From assembly GCF_900452515.1 (NCBI RefSeq), contig NZ_UGNW01000001.1:1426001-1490000 (forward strand): a DNA stretch of 64,000 nt, written 5' to 3'. Shown in pieces: positions 35,864 through 45,496 of the stretch (the stretch's first letter is position 1; each line of letters opens with the position of its first letter). Source of the DNA: Legionella birminghamensis. Lineage in GTDB: Bacteria; Pseudomonadota; Gammaproteobacteria; Legionellales; Legionellaceae. The notes beneath the pieces are model-generated. The model saw nothing but the letters and a program-made list of their open reading frames with translations, made no database searches and was not told the origin of the DNA. The translations under genes were made by a program, and so were the position numbers.

Positions 35864-38800
35864 ATGATTTCGAAATTTTTCATTGAACGTCCAGTATTGG
35901 CCAACGTGATAGCGCTTCTGATTGTATTTATTGGATTAGTCGCTATTGTGGTTTTGCCAGTGGCCCAATACCCCGCAATCGTCCCGCCTACGATTCAGGT
36001 TACAACCACTTATCCTGGTGCCGATGCAAAAACACTGATTAATACGGTAGCCCTGCCCATTGAACAGCAGGTTAATGGCGTTGAAAACATGCTTTATATG
36101 CAGTCCACAAGCACTAACAGTGGGACATATAATCTTATTGTTACCTTTTCAATTGGAACTGATTTAAATTTTGCGCAGGTCCTGGTGCAGAATCGGGTGC
36201 AGGCGGCAATGGCGCAATTGCCGATGGACGTCCAAAAACAAGGTGTTCTTGTTCAGCAAAAATCAACAGCGATTTTGCAGTTTATTACTTTGACTTCTGA
36301 AAATGATGAATACGACGGCCTCTTTCTCGATAGCTATGCCACAATCAATATGCAGAATGAACTGGCCCGCTTACCGGGAGTGGGTAATGTCATTATCTTC
36401 GGTTCGGGTAGTTATGCAATGCGTGTCTGGCTGGATCCACAGAAAATGATGGCTTTTTCACTGAATCCCAGCGATGTATTGAATGCTATCAATTACCAGA
36501 ATAAAGACGTATCCGCCGGGCAGGTGGCGGCGCCGCCGGTAGCTGGCAAAGAATCCTATCAGTTTACTGTCAATGTGCCTGGCCAGCTCAGTGACCCGGA
36601 TGAGTTTGCCAATATCATCATTAAAACAGTCGATACACAGCCGGATGAAAATGGGAATGCCAGCAGCTCGGCCCAGGTTGTCAGAATACGCGATGTGGGC
36701 CGGGTAGAGCTGGGATCTTCAACATACAGCCAGCTTGCCAAGCTCAATGGTAAACCCGCTGCGGCAATTGGAATCTTTCAGCTTCCGGGTGCCAATGCGC
36801 TTGATGTAGCCAAGGAGGTCCGTGCCACGGTTGCCAAAATGGCAAAAAAATTCCCACCAGGCCTGCAATATTCCATCCCGTTTGATACCACTGTTTTCGT
36901 AGAAGCCTCAATCGATGAAGTTTATAAAACGCTTTTCGAAGCCGGTATTCTGGTATTAATCGTTATTGTTGTTTTTCTGCAAAATTTTCGCGCCTCACTG
37001 GTTCCAGCGACGACAGTACCCGTGACGATTATCGGCACTTTTTTTGGCATGATGTTGCTAGGTTATACTATCAATCTGCTGACACTGTTCGCAATTGTCT
37101 TAGCAATTGGTATTGTGGTGGACGATGCAATCGTTATTGTGGAAGGCGTAACGCAGCATATTGAGCGAGGGCTAAGCCCTAAAGAAGCGTCTATCGTGGC
37201 AATGAAGGAATTGTTTGGGCCGATCATTGGTATCACCCTGGTTCTCATGGCCGTTTTTGTTCCTGCCGGCTTCATGCCGGGATTAACAGGATCCATGTAC
37301 GCCCAATTTGCTTTGGTAATCGCAGTGACTGCATTGATTAGCGCGATCAACGCGATGACTTTAAAGCCAACACAATGCGCCTTGTGGTTGAGGCCAATTG
37401 ATCCCAACAAAACCAAAAATGTTTTTTTCAGAGCCTTTGACCGTATTTATAACCCCATCGAAGAACGCTATTGCCGGTTTATGGATCGGCTCGTCCATCA
37501 CAGTAAAACGGTTTGTCTGATTGGCGCTTTACTAGTCGCTGCAGCAATTTTTGGATTAACCCGTATACCGACAGGATTTATCCCTATTGAGGATCAGGGC
37601 TATCTGGTGCTGAGCGTTCTACTCCCTGATGGTGCAAGCCTGGGGCGGACCGATGAAGTATTGGACAGGTTAAGCACCGAAATATCCAAAATTGGGGGAA
37701 TCGCTAATGTAATCGGTATCGATGGAATTTCTTTATTGGATAACAATGCCAATCTTGCCAATTCCGGGGTTTTATATGTCATGTTTAAAGACTGGAGTGT
37801 CAGGGGGAAAGACGAGGATTTACTGGCCCTATATACCAAATTAAGTGATATTGCCAAAAAAACCAGGGATGCCAAGGTACTGGTAGTGGTTCCGCCGCCT
37901 ATTCAGGGTTTGGGTTTATCAGGAGGTTTTCAAATGCAGGTGGAACTGCAGGACGGTAGTTTTGATTATCAGAAACTGCAAAGCGTAACAGATAATCTGA
38001 TTGACCGCGGAAATCATGATCCTGTCCTGCAAAATCTCATGACCTCATTCCGGGCTAATGTACCCCAGGTTGCGGCACCAATCAATCGTACAAAGGCAGA
38101 GTCGCTGGGTGTTACAGTAGGGGACGCATTTGGTACATTACAAACCTATCTCGGGTCAAGTTATGTCAATCTCTTTACCAAATATGGACAGGTATTTCCG
38201 GTTTATGTGCAGGCTGAAGCCGCCTCCAGGGGGCAGATTGATGATTTGCGCAATTACTATGTCAGAAACAAACAAGGGGATATGGTGCCTTTGGGAACAC
38301 TGACGGATATTGATAGGGCGGTGGGGCCGGGTATTATTTCACTGTATAACCTCTATCCCTCCAGTAGCATCAACGGCATGGCGGCGCGCGGGTTTAGTTC
38401 GGGGCAAGGGATCCAGTCGATGGAGGAAATGGCTAAGAAACTACTGCCGGCCGGTTTATCCTATGAGTGGACCAGTACTGCCTATCAGGAAAAAATTGCA
38501 GGCAATCTGAGTTATATTATTTTCGCCATGTCTCTGGTGCTGGTTTATCTTATTCTCGCAGGACAATATGAAAACTGGCTGACGCCCTCGGCTATTATCT
38601 TCAGTGTTCCGCTCACGCTGATTGGTACGGTGATTGCCTTAACCGTGTTAGGCCTGGCCAATAATATGTACACCCAAATCGGTTTGCTGTTATTAATTGC
38701 GCTGGCGGCTAAAAATGCCATTCTGATTGTGGAGGTTGCACATGAACAAAGGCATATTCATGGGAAGTCAATAATTGATTCAGCTGTTATCGGTGCGAGA

Positions 38801-39064
38801 ACCCGCTTTCGTCCTATTCTCATGACTTCTTTTGCATTCATTATGGGCGTTATGCCCCTGGTGTTTGCCAGTGGGGCGGGTGCCAATGCCAGACGCTCTA
38901 TTGGTATCGCTGTAAGCAGCGGGATGCTTGCTTCAACTTGCCTGGCTGTGGTTTTTGTTCCAGTTTTTTATGTGCTATTACAAACCTGGCAGGAAAAACG
39001 ACAGGCAAGAAAGCACCCAGCCATTATTGCAAACGAAGTGCAGCAACCCAGTACAACGCCATAA
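35864..39064 (+). CDS. RND multidrug efflux pump (HAE1 family)
   Basis: A 1066-residue inner-membrane proton/drug antiporter of AcrB/MexF type. It begins MISKFFIERPVLANVIALL as usual. The proton-relay aspartates are Asp420-Asp421 in GIVVDDAIVIVEG and the lysine is in LALAAKNAILIVE. Twelve helices and two large periplasmic loops are present in normal order. It is the third gene of the channel-adaptor-pump operon, 59 bp after the adaptor gene. Substrates cannot be deduced. Confidence 0.95.
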   Translation: MISKFFIERPVLANVIALLIVFIGLVAIVVLPVAQYPAIVPPTIQVTTTYPGADAKTLINTVALPIEQQVNGVENMLYMQSTSTNSGTYNLIVTFSIGTDLNFAQVLVQNRVQAAMAQLPMDVQKQGVLVQQKSTAILQFITLTSENDEYDGLFLDSYATINMQNELARLPGVGNVIIFGSGSYAMRVWLDPQKMMAFSLNPSDVLNAINYQNKDVSAGQVAAPPVAGKESYQFTVNVPGQLSDPDEFANIIIKTVDTQPDENGNASSSAQVVRIRDVGRVELGSSTYSQLAKLNGKPAAAIGIFQLPGANALDVAKEVRATVAKMAKKFPPGLQYSIPFDTTVFVEASIDEVYKTLFEAGILVLIVIVVFLQNFRASLVPATTVPVTIIGTFFGMMLLGYTINLLTLFAIVLAIGIVVDDAIVIVEGVTQHIERGLSPKEASIVAMKELFGPIIGITLVLMAVFVPAGFMPGLTGSMYAQFALVIAVTALISAINAMTLKPTQCALWLRPIDPNKTKNVFFRAFDRIYNPIEERYCRFMDRLVHHSKTVCLIGALLVAAAIFGLTRIPTGFIPIEDQGYLVLSVLLPDGASLGRTDEVLDRLSTEISKIGGIANVIGIDGISLLDNNANLANSGVLYVMFKDWSVRGKDEDLLALYTKLSDIAKKTRDAKVLVVVPPPIQGLGLSGGFQMQVELQDGSFDYQKLQSVTDNLIDRGNHDPVLQNLMTSFRANVPQVAAPINRTKAESLGVTVGDAFGTLQTYLGSSYVNLFTKYGQVFPVYVQAEAASRGQIDDLRNYYVRNKQGDMVPLGTLTDIDRAVGPGIISLYNLYPSSSINGMAARGFSSGQGIQSMEEMAKKLLPAGLSYEWTSTAYQEKIAGNLSYIIFAMSLVLVYLILAGQYENWLTPSAIIFSVPLTLIGTVIALTVLGLANNMYTQIGLLLLIALAAKNAILIVEVAHEQRHIHGKSIIDSAVIGARTRFRPILMTSFAFIMGVMPLVFASGAGANARRSIGIAVSSGMLASTCLAVVFVPVFYVLLQTWQEKRQARKHPAIIANEVQQPSTTP

Positions 39065-39112
39065 AAACGCTTCGATCTGGATTGCTTCGCCAAGGCTCGC
39101 AAAGACGGTTGG
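39065..39112. repeat. Dispersed CTGGATTGCTTCGCC repeat, one copy
   Basis: GATCTGGATTGCTTCGCCAA and GCTCGCAAAGACGG lie directly after the pump gene stop. This is one copy of the short interspersed repeat seen at four other intergenic places in the window. Confidence 0.7.
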
Positions 39113-39208
39113 CAGAAGGTTTTCTTTCGATCAAAGCTTCTGTATTATGAATAAGTTGACTGTCTATCAGTTCAACAAATTTCTCACAGGATTAACACGG
39201 AGTTTTAC

Positions 39209-39505
39209 ATGTATAGACCACATGGGCATCAACCACAAACGAATACCGGGCATGTAGTACCGCACGGACAAGTCCCCTCTTCGGGGAATGTGATCTCACA
39301 CAGCCATGTTCCGCCTCACAGTCATCACCAGGGACACAGCCATAGTCACAGCCACAACCATAGTCATCCTACTCCAAAAGTATATACTACTGGCGGTTAT
39401 GGGTCTGTCAGCACAATGTTCGGAGGATGCCCCCATCAAACGCCGCCTCACGTCCATGGTCATGACGATCATTATCAGCCGCATTCGCATCACTCACATC
39501 CCTGA
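39209..39505 (+). CDS. Histidine-rich protein (98 aa)
   Basis: A low-complexity protein with 24 histidines in 98 residues, in runs such as HSHHQGHSHSHSHNHSHP and HGHDDHYQPHSHHSHP, plus one cysteine. Such proteins bind Ni2+, Zn2+ or Cu2+ and act as metal stores or chaperones; which metal is unknown. GGAG precedes the ATG. There is no signal peptide. The frame continues after the TGA for 24 codons with similar Pro/Gln/Ser/Tyr-rich composition up to a TAA at 39578-39580, so the gene may once have been, or may still be, longer. Confidence 0.75.
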   Translation: MYRPHGHQPQTNTGHVVPHGQVPSSGNVISHSHVPPHSHHQGHSHSHSHNHSHPTPKVYTTGGYGSVSTMFGGCPHQTPPHVHGHDDHYQPHSHHSHP

Positions 39506-39550
39506 GACTCCAGCCCTGGTCAGCCTCACGCTTACCAGGGCTATGAACAA

Positions 39551-40510
39551 TCACCGAGTCGCAGCAATTATCAAAGATAAGATATAAGAACAATAAATTA
39601 GAATTAACAGGCCGCCGTGCCACCGGGTAATTGTTTTTTTATGGCGCATGTTAAACCAGAACAGCAGTAAGGTTGTTAACAACATTACTGGCATATCGCG
39701 CCAGATTATGGCATGGCTGATTGCAGAGGGATGGATAATACCCGGAAAGATCAGAACGGATAACAGATTAAATAGGTTTGAACCTAATATATTGCCAATT
39801 GCGATATCATCAGCTCCCTTAAAGGCGGCAACCAGGGAGGTGGCCAGTTCAGGAAGGCTACTGCCAAGCGCAACAATACTTAAGCCAATAATCAGGTCAC
39901 TCATGCCCAGGGCATGTGCAAACTGAGTGCAGCTGCTGATTAACAAATTGGCGCTGAAGGGCAGTATAATTAATCCAAGCAAAAACAGGGCGATATGATG
40001 TTTAATGCTATGCTGACGTAAACTGGCGCGCCAGAATTCATCGGTCATATGACGCTGTGGAGATGACTCCCGGGCTGATATAATTAAATAGGCGGTAAAG
40101 ATTAAACAAACAATTAATGCCAGGCAACTATCGAGAATACCCAGGTATCCATCCAGCATCAGGGAATATGCAAATAGCATCACAATGAATAATAAGGGGA
40201 ATTCTCTCTTGAGAAAGCTCGATTGTGCATTCAAAGGTCTCAGCAAGGCAATTATCCCCAATACTAATCCAATATTTGCAATGTTAGAGCCGATTGCATT
40301 CCCCACAGCCAGATCGACATAGCCATCCAGTGATGCTGTCACAGCAATTACAATTTCAGGGGCGGAGGTTCCCAGGGCTACCAGGGAGAAACCAATCAAA
40401 AGGGGAGACAACTTGTAATAATGGGCAATGCCTGCTGCACCGACCACCAGATGATTGGCAGACCAGAGCAGGGCTATAAAACTAATGAGCAATAGAAAGA
40501 AATGATACAT
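39551..40510 (-). CDS. Na+/Ca2+ exchanger family protein (YrbG-like)
   Basis: A 319-residue CaCA-family antiporter with ten predicted helices. The two inverted alpha repeats are intact: GFSLVALGTSAPEIVIAV with GNAIGSNIANIGLVLG, and GLSIVALGSSLPELATSL with GNILGSNLFNLLSVL. It exchanges Na+ (or H+) for Ca2+ at the inner membrane. It is convergent with the His-rich gene and overlaps that gene's possible extension. In other gammaproteobacteria yrbG precedes the kdsD/lpt genes; that context is absent here. Confidence 0.9.
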   Translation of the reverse strand: MYHFFLLLISFIALLWSANHLVVGAAGIAHYYKLSPLLIGFSLVALGTSAPEIVIAVTASLDGYVDLAVGNAIGSNIANIGLVLGIIALLRPLNAQSSFLKREFPLLFIVMLFAYSLMLDGYLGILDSCLALIVCLIFTAYLIISARESSPQRHMTDEFWRASLRQHSIKHHIALFLLGLIILPFSANLLISSCTQFAHALGMSDLIIGLSIVALGSSLPELATSLVAAFKGADDIAIGNILGSNLFNLLSVLIFPGIIHPSAISHAIIWRDMPVMLLTTLLLFWFNMRHKKTITRWHGGLLILIYCSYILSLIIAATR

Positions 40511-40649
40511 ATCCCAGACTCAAAAAAATTAATCTATTGATGATACGTTAATTGGCAGGCAAGACAATAGTTGCTGGCATATTTGTCTATTGTGGGGCGT
40601 AAGGCTCCCGCATCCGCAAGTCCTAATAATATTCTAATTGTGCATATAG

Positions 40650-40678
40650 TTTTCAATTGGCCGCCTTTATGGTAGAAT
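40650..40678 (+). promoter_or_regulatory. Sigma-70-like promoter for the MFS gene
   Basis: TTTTCA (40650-40655) and TAGAAT (40673-40678) are spaced by 17 bp, about 70 bp upstream of the ATG at 40752. Confidence 0.5.
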
Positions 40679-40751
40679 AGCCTCGCTAAATAATTTTAAT
40701 AATTAACCAGGGTAGGTATCGAAACTCTGGGATCTATATCCAGGTGCGATT

Positions 40752-41996
40752 ATGTTTTCCAATCAATATCGCGTATTAAGCGATGCAAAATTCAGGCGGT
40801 TTACATTAAGTTGTATGCTGGCTATGTTCGGTAATGGTTTAACTTATATCATTATGGTCTGGGCATTGATGCGCTTTGATACGTCTGTCGTGTCGACTTC
40901 TATACTAATGGCGTGTTTCTGGTTGCCGAATGTTTTGCTGGGTCCTTTCTTTGGTGTTTTGGCAGATCGCTGGAATCGAAAAAACCTCTTATTGATTGCA
41001 AACGGTTCTCGCGCCCTTGTTCTTTTTGGCTTTGCCTATCTGGCAAATAATCACATAACGCCCACTGCCATTTACATCCTCGCGACACTTATCGGAACGC
41101 TGTTGGCTGTCTACATTCCTGTGGCTATGAGTTTTGTAAGGGAGCTGGTTTCAGAGGATGATTTGCTATCCGGTAATGCAATGGTTGATATTGCCTACGA
41201 ATTGGGGGCGGTTGCTGGAATGGGCGGTGCTGGTTTCATTCTAGCAACGGCATCCTTTGCTGGATGCTTTGCGATCAATGCCGTTTGCTATGTTGTTGCC
41301 ACCTTGCTGCTGTTTGGGATCCCTTTTGTTAAAAAGGTGAATAAAGAAGAGATAAGACCTTCTTTTTTTACGCAATTTATAGAAGGGGGCCGATATATTC
41401 TTGCTCGCCGAAGACTGCTCTTGCTTTACGTAACACAGGGATTGTTTTTCGTATGTTATATGACAGCTCCAGTATTACTAGCGCCTTATGCGAAAACGGT
41501 TTTAAACAGTAACGTGACACAGTTTGGTTGGCTTGAGGCGATGCTTTCCCTTGGAATAATTCTGGGCGGTTTCTTTAATCCATGGCTGGCCTCTGCTTTT
41601 TCAATGTTCAAAGTGATAGTGGTTGAGATTCTTGCAGGAATCCTTGGCTTTTATTTGTTTAGCCACACAACGAATATTCATCTGGCAATTTTTTATCATT
41701 TCCTGATAGGGCTATCATTCTCTTCCTGGGCATTGTTAACCACCCTGGCACAGGAAATGACTGCACTGGATTATCAGGGGCGTGTCCAATCCCTGTTCAA
41801 CAGCCTCTCCGGTGTAGTGATTGTGATGTTTTACTATTTACTGGCCAAATGGAAGGATATTCCGGTTCAGAAATTGTATTCAGGAGAAATAGCCCTGCTT
41901 TTAGTTGCACTGATACTTTTGGGATTGGCGATATATGGAAAATCCAAGGCTGCAAAAACACTGGAGCCTGCCGAGGAAGAACTTTCTTTTGAATAA
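40752..41996 (+). CDS. MFS transporter (MFS_3/EntS-like)
   Basis: A 414-residue transporter with twelve predicted helices. The cytoplasmic loop 2-3 motif is GVLADRWNRKNLLL, and FVRELVSEDDLLSGNAMVDI is the loop between helices 4 and 5 that typifies the EntS-like group of exporters. Members export siderophores, macrolides or other small molecules. No siderophore gene lies nearby, so the substrate is open. It is convergent with mutY; the genes are three bases apart. Confidence 0.85.
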   Translation: MFSNQYRVLSDAKFRRFTLSCMLAMFGNGLTYIIMVWALMRFDTSVVSTSILMACFWLPNVLLGPFFGVLADRWNRKNLLLIANGSRALVLFGFAYLANNHITPTAIYILATLIGTLLAVYIPVAMSFVRELVSEDDLLSGNAMVDIAYELGAVAGMGGAGFILATASFAGCFAINAVCYVVATLLLFGIPFVKKVNKEEIRPSFFTQFIEGGRYILARRRLLLLYVTQGLFFVCYMTAPVLLAPYAKTVLNSNVTQFGWLEAMLSLGIILGGFFNPWLASAFSMFKVIVVEILAGILGFYLFSHTTNIHLAIFYHFLIGLSFSSWALLTTLAQEMTALDYQGRVQSLFNSLSGVVIVMFYYLLAKWKDIPVQKLYSGEIALLLVALILLGLAIYGKSKAAKTLEPAEEELSFE

Positions 41997-41999
41997 ACA

Positions 42000-43070
42000 C
42001 TATCGGGGTTTTCCTTCGAAAAAATGTTTTAAAATATCACTCACTGGCTTGGCTAACCCCAGTTGGCCAAGCTCTTCTCCCTTATACCAGCCCCCCTGCT
42101 TTTCCGAGGCAAAATTAGCTATAGTTCCCGTGGCTACCGCAAGTGCCTGAATCTTTAAATGATAATGGCTAAAACTGTGTTTAATTTCGAGAAGGGGCTC
42201 GATTTGTTGGCAGTCTATAAAATAGTGGTCCTGGAGATAGCTTGCCGGATCAACATTTTCGTCGATTACCGGCAAACACCAAAGTCCGCCCCAAATGCCA
42301 TGAGCCGGTCTTTTCTCCAGGTAAATCTGGCCTTTTGTATTGTGAAGCAATAGAAACTGTTCGAGTTTGGTTGGCAGACTCTTTTTAGGTTTTTTCTCCG
42401 GGAAGTTCTTAACCTGATCGTTGAGATAAGCTTTACAGCTGGCACTCAAAGGGCAGCCACTGCAGTTTGGATTTTTCGTGGTACAGCAGGTTGCCCCCAA
42501 ATCCATAATCGCCTGCGTATAGTCAGCACAGCGATAGGAGGGCATACATAGATTGGCATGATGCCAGAATTGCTTCTTCCCGGCCGACTGTTCTGGCCAA
42601 CCAGAAAGCATAAAATAACGGGCAAGAACGCGCTTGACATTACCATCCAGTATTGCTTCCGGCAAATTGAAGGCCTGGGATAAAATCGCCGCAGAGGTCG
42701 ATTGACCGAGACCGGGCAGCGCCATCAGTGTCTCAAGTGTCTGGGGAAATTCCCCGGAAAATTCCAGGGCGATAATTTGTGCACAGCGATACAAATTGCG
42801 CGCACGGCTGTAATAACCGAGCCCTGCCCACAATGCCATAACCTCATCTTCGGCTGCCATGGCCAAATCAGCCACTGTGGGGAAGCGCTCAATAAAGCGC
42901 AGAAAATAGGGGATAACGGTCTTAACCTGCGTTTGCTGCAACATAATTTCCGAAATCCATACCCTGTACGCTGAGCGTGGATGCTGCCACGGCAGATCCT
43001 TGCGTCCAAATTGATCAAACCAGGCTAGAAGCGGTTGGGTGAATTGGTGTTCCAGTAACGATTTATCCAT
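42000..43070 (-). CDS. mutY: A/G-specific adenine DNA glycosylase
   Basis: MutY removes adenine mispaired with 8-oxoguanine. The 356 residues contain the catalytic Glu in SEIMLQQTQV, the helix-hairpin-helix LPGLGQSTSAAIL, the catalytic Asp in MDLGATCC and the four-cysteine iron-sulfur loop C-x6-C-x2-C-x5-C (CTTKNPNCSGCPLSASC). The C-terminal NUDIX-like 8-oxoG reader domain is present (residues about 230-350). It follows the asmA-like gene by five bases on the same strand, the usual gammaproteobacterial order; yggX does not follow. Confidence 0.97.
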   Translation of the reverse strand: MDKSLLEHQFTQPLLAWFDQFGRKDLPWQHPRSAYRVWISEIMLQQTQVKTVIPYFLRFIERFPTVADLAMAAEDEVMALWAGLGYYSRARNLYRCAQIIALEFSGEFPQTLETLMALPGLGQSTSAAILSQAFNLPEAILDGNVKRVLARYFMLSGWPEQSAGKKQFWHHANLCMPSYRCADYTQAIMDLGATCCTTKNPNCSGCPLSASCKAYLNDQVKNFPEKKPKKSLPTKLEQFLLLHNTKGQIYLEKRPAHGIWGGLWCLPVIDENVDPASYLQDHYFIDCQQIEPLLEIKHSFSHYHLKIQALAVATGTIANFASEKQGGWYKGEELGQLGLAKPVSDILKHFFEGKPR

Positions 43071-43075
43071 AATCT

Positions 43076-44620
43076 TTAGTGTTTAAAAATAGATATAAAT
43101 TGTGCTTTTAATTTCTTTACTGGTTGGGCAACAGAATTAATAAGCCAGAATTTGCCAAGTTTTGCATTGATCTTTTTCAGATCTGGTATGACCTGAGGTT
43201 GTGTCAATGTTCCATGTACCAGTAAAGGGAAGTTCCCCCCAAGCATTTGCTGAACCTCCTCAAGTTTGCCATTGCCTGCCAAAACAGTTGTCAAAAGCTC
43301 GGCTGATAAGGAGTAGTCTGAGAGGTTTAATTTCCCATTGCCTTTTAATTGAAGTTTATCAGTCTGCAAAACGACTGAATTAGTATGCAGATCATTGTCA
43401 CTAAGCTTGTATTGCATCGAAAGCAGTTTAAAGCGGGTATGCCCCTTGTTTCGGGCTAGATCTGCAAATTCCCTGAAATCAAGCATCTTTTTCAAATCGT
43501 CTGCCGGCATAGAAAATAACTGGTCAACTTTTTTACTCACTTCATCAATAACCTGATTCAAATTGACCGTATCAATCCTGCCGTCCTTTATCATAATGCT
43601 GCCTTCAGCCTGTGTATACTTTACATCCCTGAAATCACCCTCTGCATGCAAGGAAAAATCGAGTTTGCCTCTGATTAATTGCTTGCCGAGTAAATCATCG
43701 AGTAGTTTTTGCGAGTCAAGTCCAGCGGCGGTTTGGTTTAACTTCAATTGGCGGTTTTCAAAATTATAATCCAGATCGCCAACCGATTCTCCTTTATAAA
43801 GGCTAATGGTTAAGGGGCTGATGTTAAAGCGTTTTCGTTTCAGAGACGCACCGCCCTGAATGCGGTTGATAGCAAGCTTGCCCATCAGAATATCTTGCAA
43901 CTGCAATTGCCCGTCAATAGCGAGCGATTGCCAGTTGCTCAGTGGATCACTTAAAAAAAGCGGAGAAAACCGGGTCTTTCCTCTGAATTGTATTTGAGCC
44001 TTGGTTTTGCTGTTACCTGAATTAATGAGGCTCATCGCTGATTTAAACTGGATTGGAATGCTTAAGTCCTGGAAATTTAGTTCTTCAGTACCGATTTGGA
44101 TATTGGAAAAAGTCAGTACGTTGTCCTGATTATGGATCCTAACCAATCCCTTGCTAAGCAGGAAGCGATTAATGGCAAAATGATTCTCCAGGACTGGGGC
44201 AGAGACGCTATCCGTTGATTTTGAAGGTTTGGGCAGGGTGGTTAATGAGGGCTGGGAATAGATATCGGCGCTGAACCCATCTACTTTAAATTCACTGAAT
44301 ACTAATGCACCTCTTAATAAAGGAGTTATTCTCAGGTTGAGTATGAGGTTGTCCAGCTTTGCATTAAAATCAGGCTGAGTGCCGTCACCAATTTCCAGCT
44401 TTGAAATTTTGATACCGGGCTGAGGGAGTAATTGCCAGCCGATATCGCCTTTAATCACTGTCTTCTTATGGGTCATAACCGATAACTGGCTGCTTACGTA
44501 TGTGCGGATATTATCGGTGCTCATTGCCTTGCCAAGCAGCCAGAGGGATATAAGCAGGGCTGTGGTAAGCCCGAGAAGACTAAGCGTTAGCTTCTTAAGG
44601 AAATTCATAAAAAAGGTCAT
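43076..44620 (-). CDS. asmA: AsmA family protein
   Basis: A protein of about 514 residues with one N-terminal membrane anchor (LKKLTLSLLGLTTALLISLWLLG) and a long periplasmic part. It ends with the AsmA-type sequence SLSAELLTTVLAGNGKLEEV and LPLLVHGTLTQPQV-like motif (here FPLLVHGTLTQPQVIPDLKK). AsmA-like proteins form beta-grooves and take part in phospholipid traffic or outer-membrane assembly. The start is uncertain (44620 or 44608; a TTG at 44650 is also open). It precedes mutY in an operon. Confidence 0.88.
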   Translation of the reverse strand: MTFFMNFLKKLTLSLLGLTTALLISLWLLGKAMSTDNIRTYVSSQLSVMTHKKTVIKGDIGWQLLPQPGIKISKLEIGDGTQPDFNAKLDNLILNLRITPLLRGALVFSEFKVDGFSADIYSQPSLTTLPKPSKSTDSVSAPVLENHFAINRFLLSKGLVRIHNQDNVLTFSNIQIGTEELNFQDLSIPIQFKSAMSLINSGNSKTKAQIQFRGKTRFSPLFLSDPLSNWQSLAIDGQLQLQDILMGKLAINRIQGGASLKRKRFNISPLTISLYKGESVGDLDYNFENRQLKLNQTAAGLDSQKLLDDLLGKQLIRGKLDFSLHAEGDFRDVKYTQAEGSIMIKDGRIDTVNLNQVIDEVSKKVDQLFSMPADDLKKMLDFREFADLARNKGHTRFKLLSMQYKLSDNDLHTNSVVLQTDKLQLKGNGKLNLSDYSLSAELLTTVLAGNGKLEEVQQMLGGNFPLLVHGTLTQPQVIPDLKKINAKLGKFWLINSVAQPVKKLKAQFISIFKH

Positions 44621-44830
44621 GCTGTAAAAATTGGAAGCATAGCGATTCAAATACTGCTGTCAAGAATTATTCAATAAAAAAAACTCAAATCAAGCGTGGA
44701 AATAAGCTTGATCTTAAATTTTTCCAAAGGTAATCTGATAGTCTTCCCCATGAAAAATGGAAGGAAATAGACGTTGATTTTGCTTTAGGGAAGTACTCAG
44801 GATGAGTTCGAATAAATCAAGGAGAGCGTC

Positions 44831-45484
44831 ATGCGGCCAAGCGAATGGGAAGTTGTTATTTTAAAGCCCAGCAAACTTTTTTTGTCTTTTTTAGCTTCAC
44901 AGTTACCAGAAGTAGACTTACCTTCATTAAAACAGTTGCAAACTGATAACACCGCTTATGTCATTAAGAAGCAAAAAGATGACGAAGCGACACTGGATGA
45001 AATCGAACGCCATTTTACCTTTATGTTTCGGCATGAAATCAGCCGCTGGTTAGGCCAGGATGCGCGTAATGAAATTGAAGGCAGTTTTCTCGATTTTTTA
45101 TGCTGTTTTAAATTCGAACTGCATTCGCAAATTGTCCTTATGGAAGAGAGTATGGAAAAAGGGCAATCTTTGTTGAGAGTTAAGCCGCGCTCTGTGCTGC
45201 TTAAGTGGATGCGTTCTGCGGTTGATGAGCAAAGTGAGCTGATTGAAGTTCTCGAACATATCAATCTTTCACAATTAGCCGAAAATGCTACTGTTATTGT
45301 GAAAAATTTCAATAACTTAAATGAAATAAAGCCCTTTCTGAAACAATATTACCGGCCCATCTTCGAGGCAGAAATGCTGCGGATGTGTGAGAACTCTGAT
45401 CAATGGCCAGAAGTCGACTCATTTGAGGAATTCAACCGGTATTTTATGGTAAATGTCCATTCGCAACTGGTGCATTTGTATTAA
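44831..45484 (+). CDS. Hypothetical protein
   Basis: A soluble, mostly helical protein of 217 residues, acidic in places, without signal peptide or membrane helix. The ATG has a good AAGGAG upstream. It is followed after 12 bp by the coiled-coil membrane protein gene, so the two form an operon and likely share a process. I do not recognise the family. Confidence 0.7.
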   Translation: MRPSEWEVVILKPSKLFLSFLASQLPEVDLPSLKQLQTDNTAYVIKKQKDDEATLDEIERHFTFMFRHEISRWLGQDARNEIEGSFLDFLCCFKFELHSQIVLMEESMEKGQSLLRVKPRSVLLKWMRSAVDEQSELIEVLEHINLSQLAENATVIVKNFNNLNEIKPFLKQYYRPIFEAEMLRMCENSDQWPEVDSFEEFNRYFMVNVHSQLVHLY

Positions 45485-45496
45485 GGAGAAGCTGTT

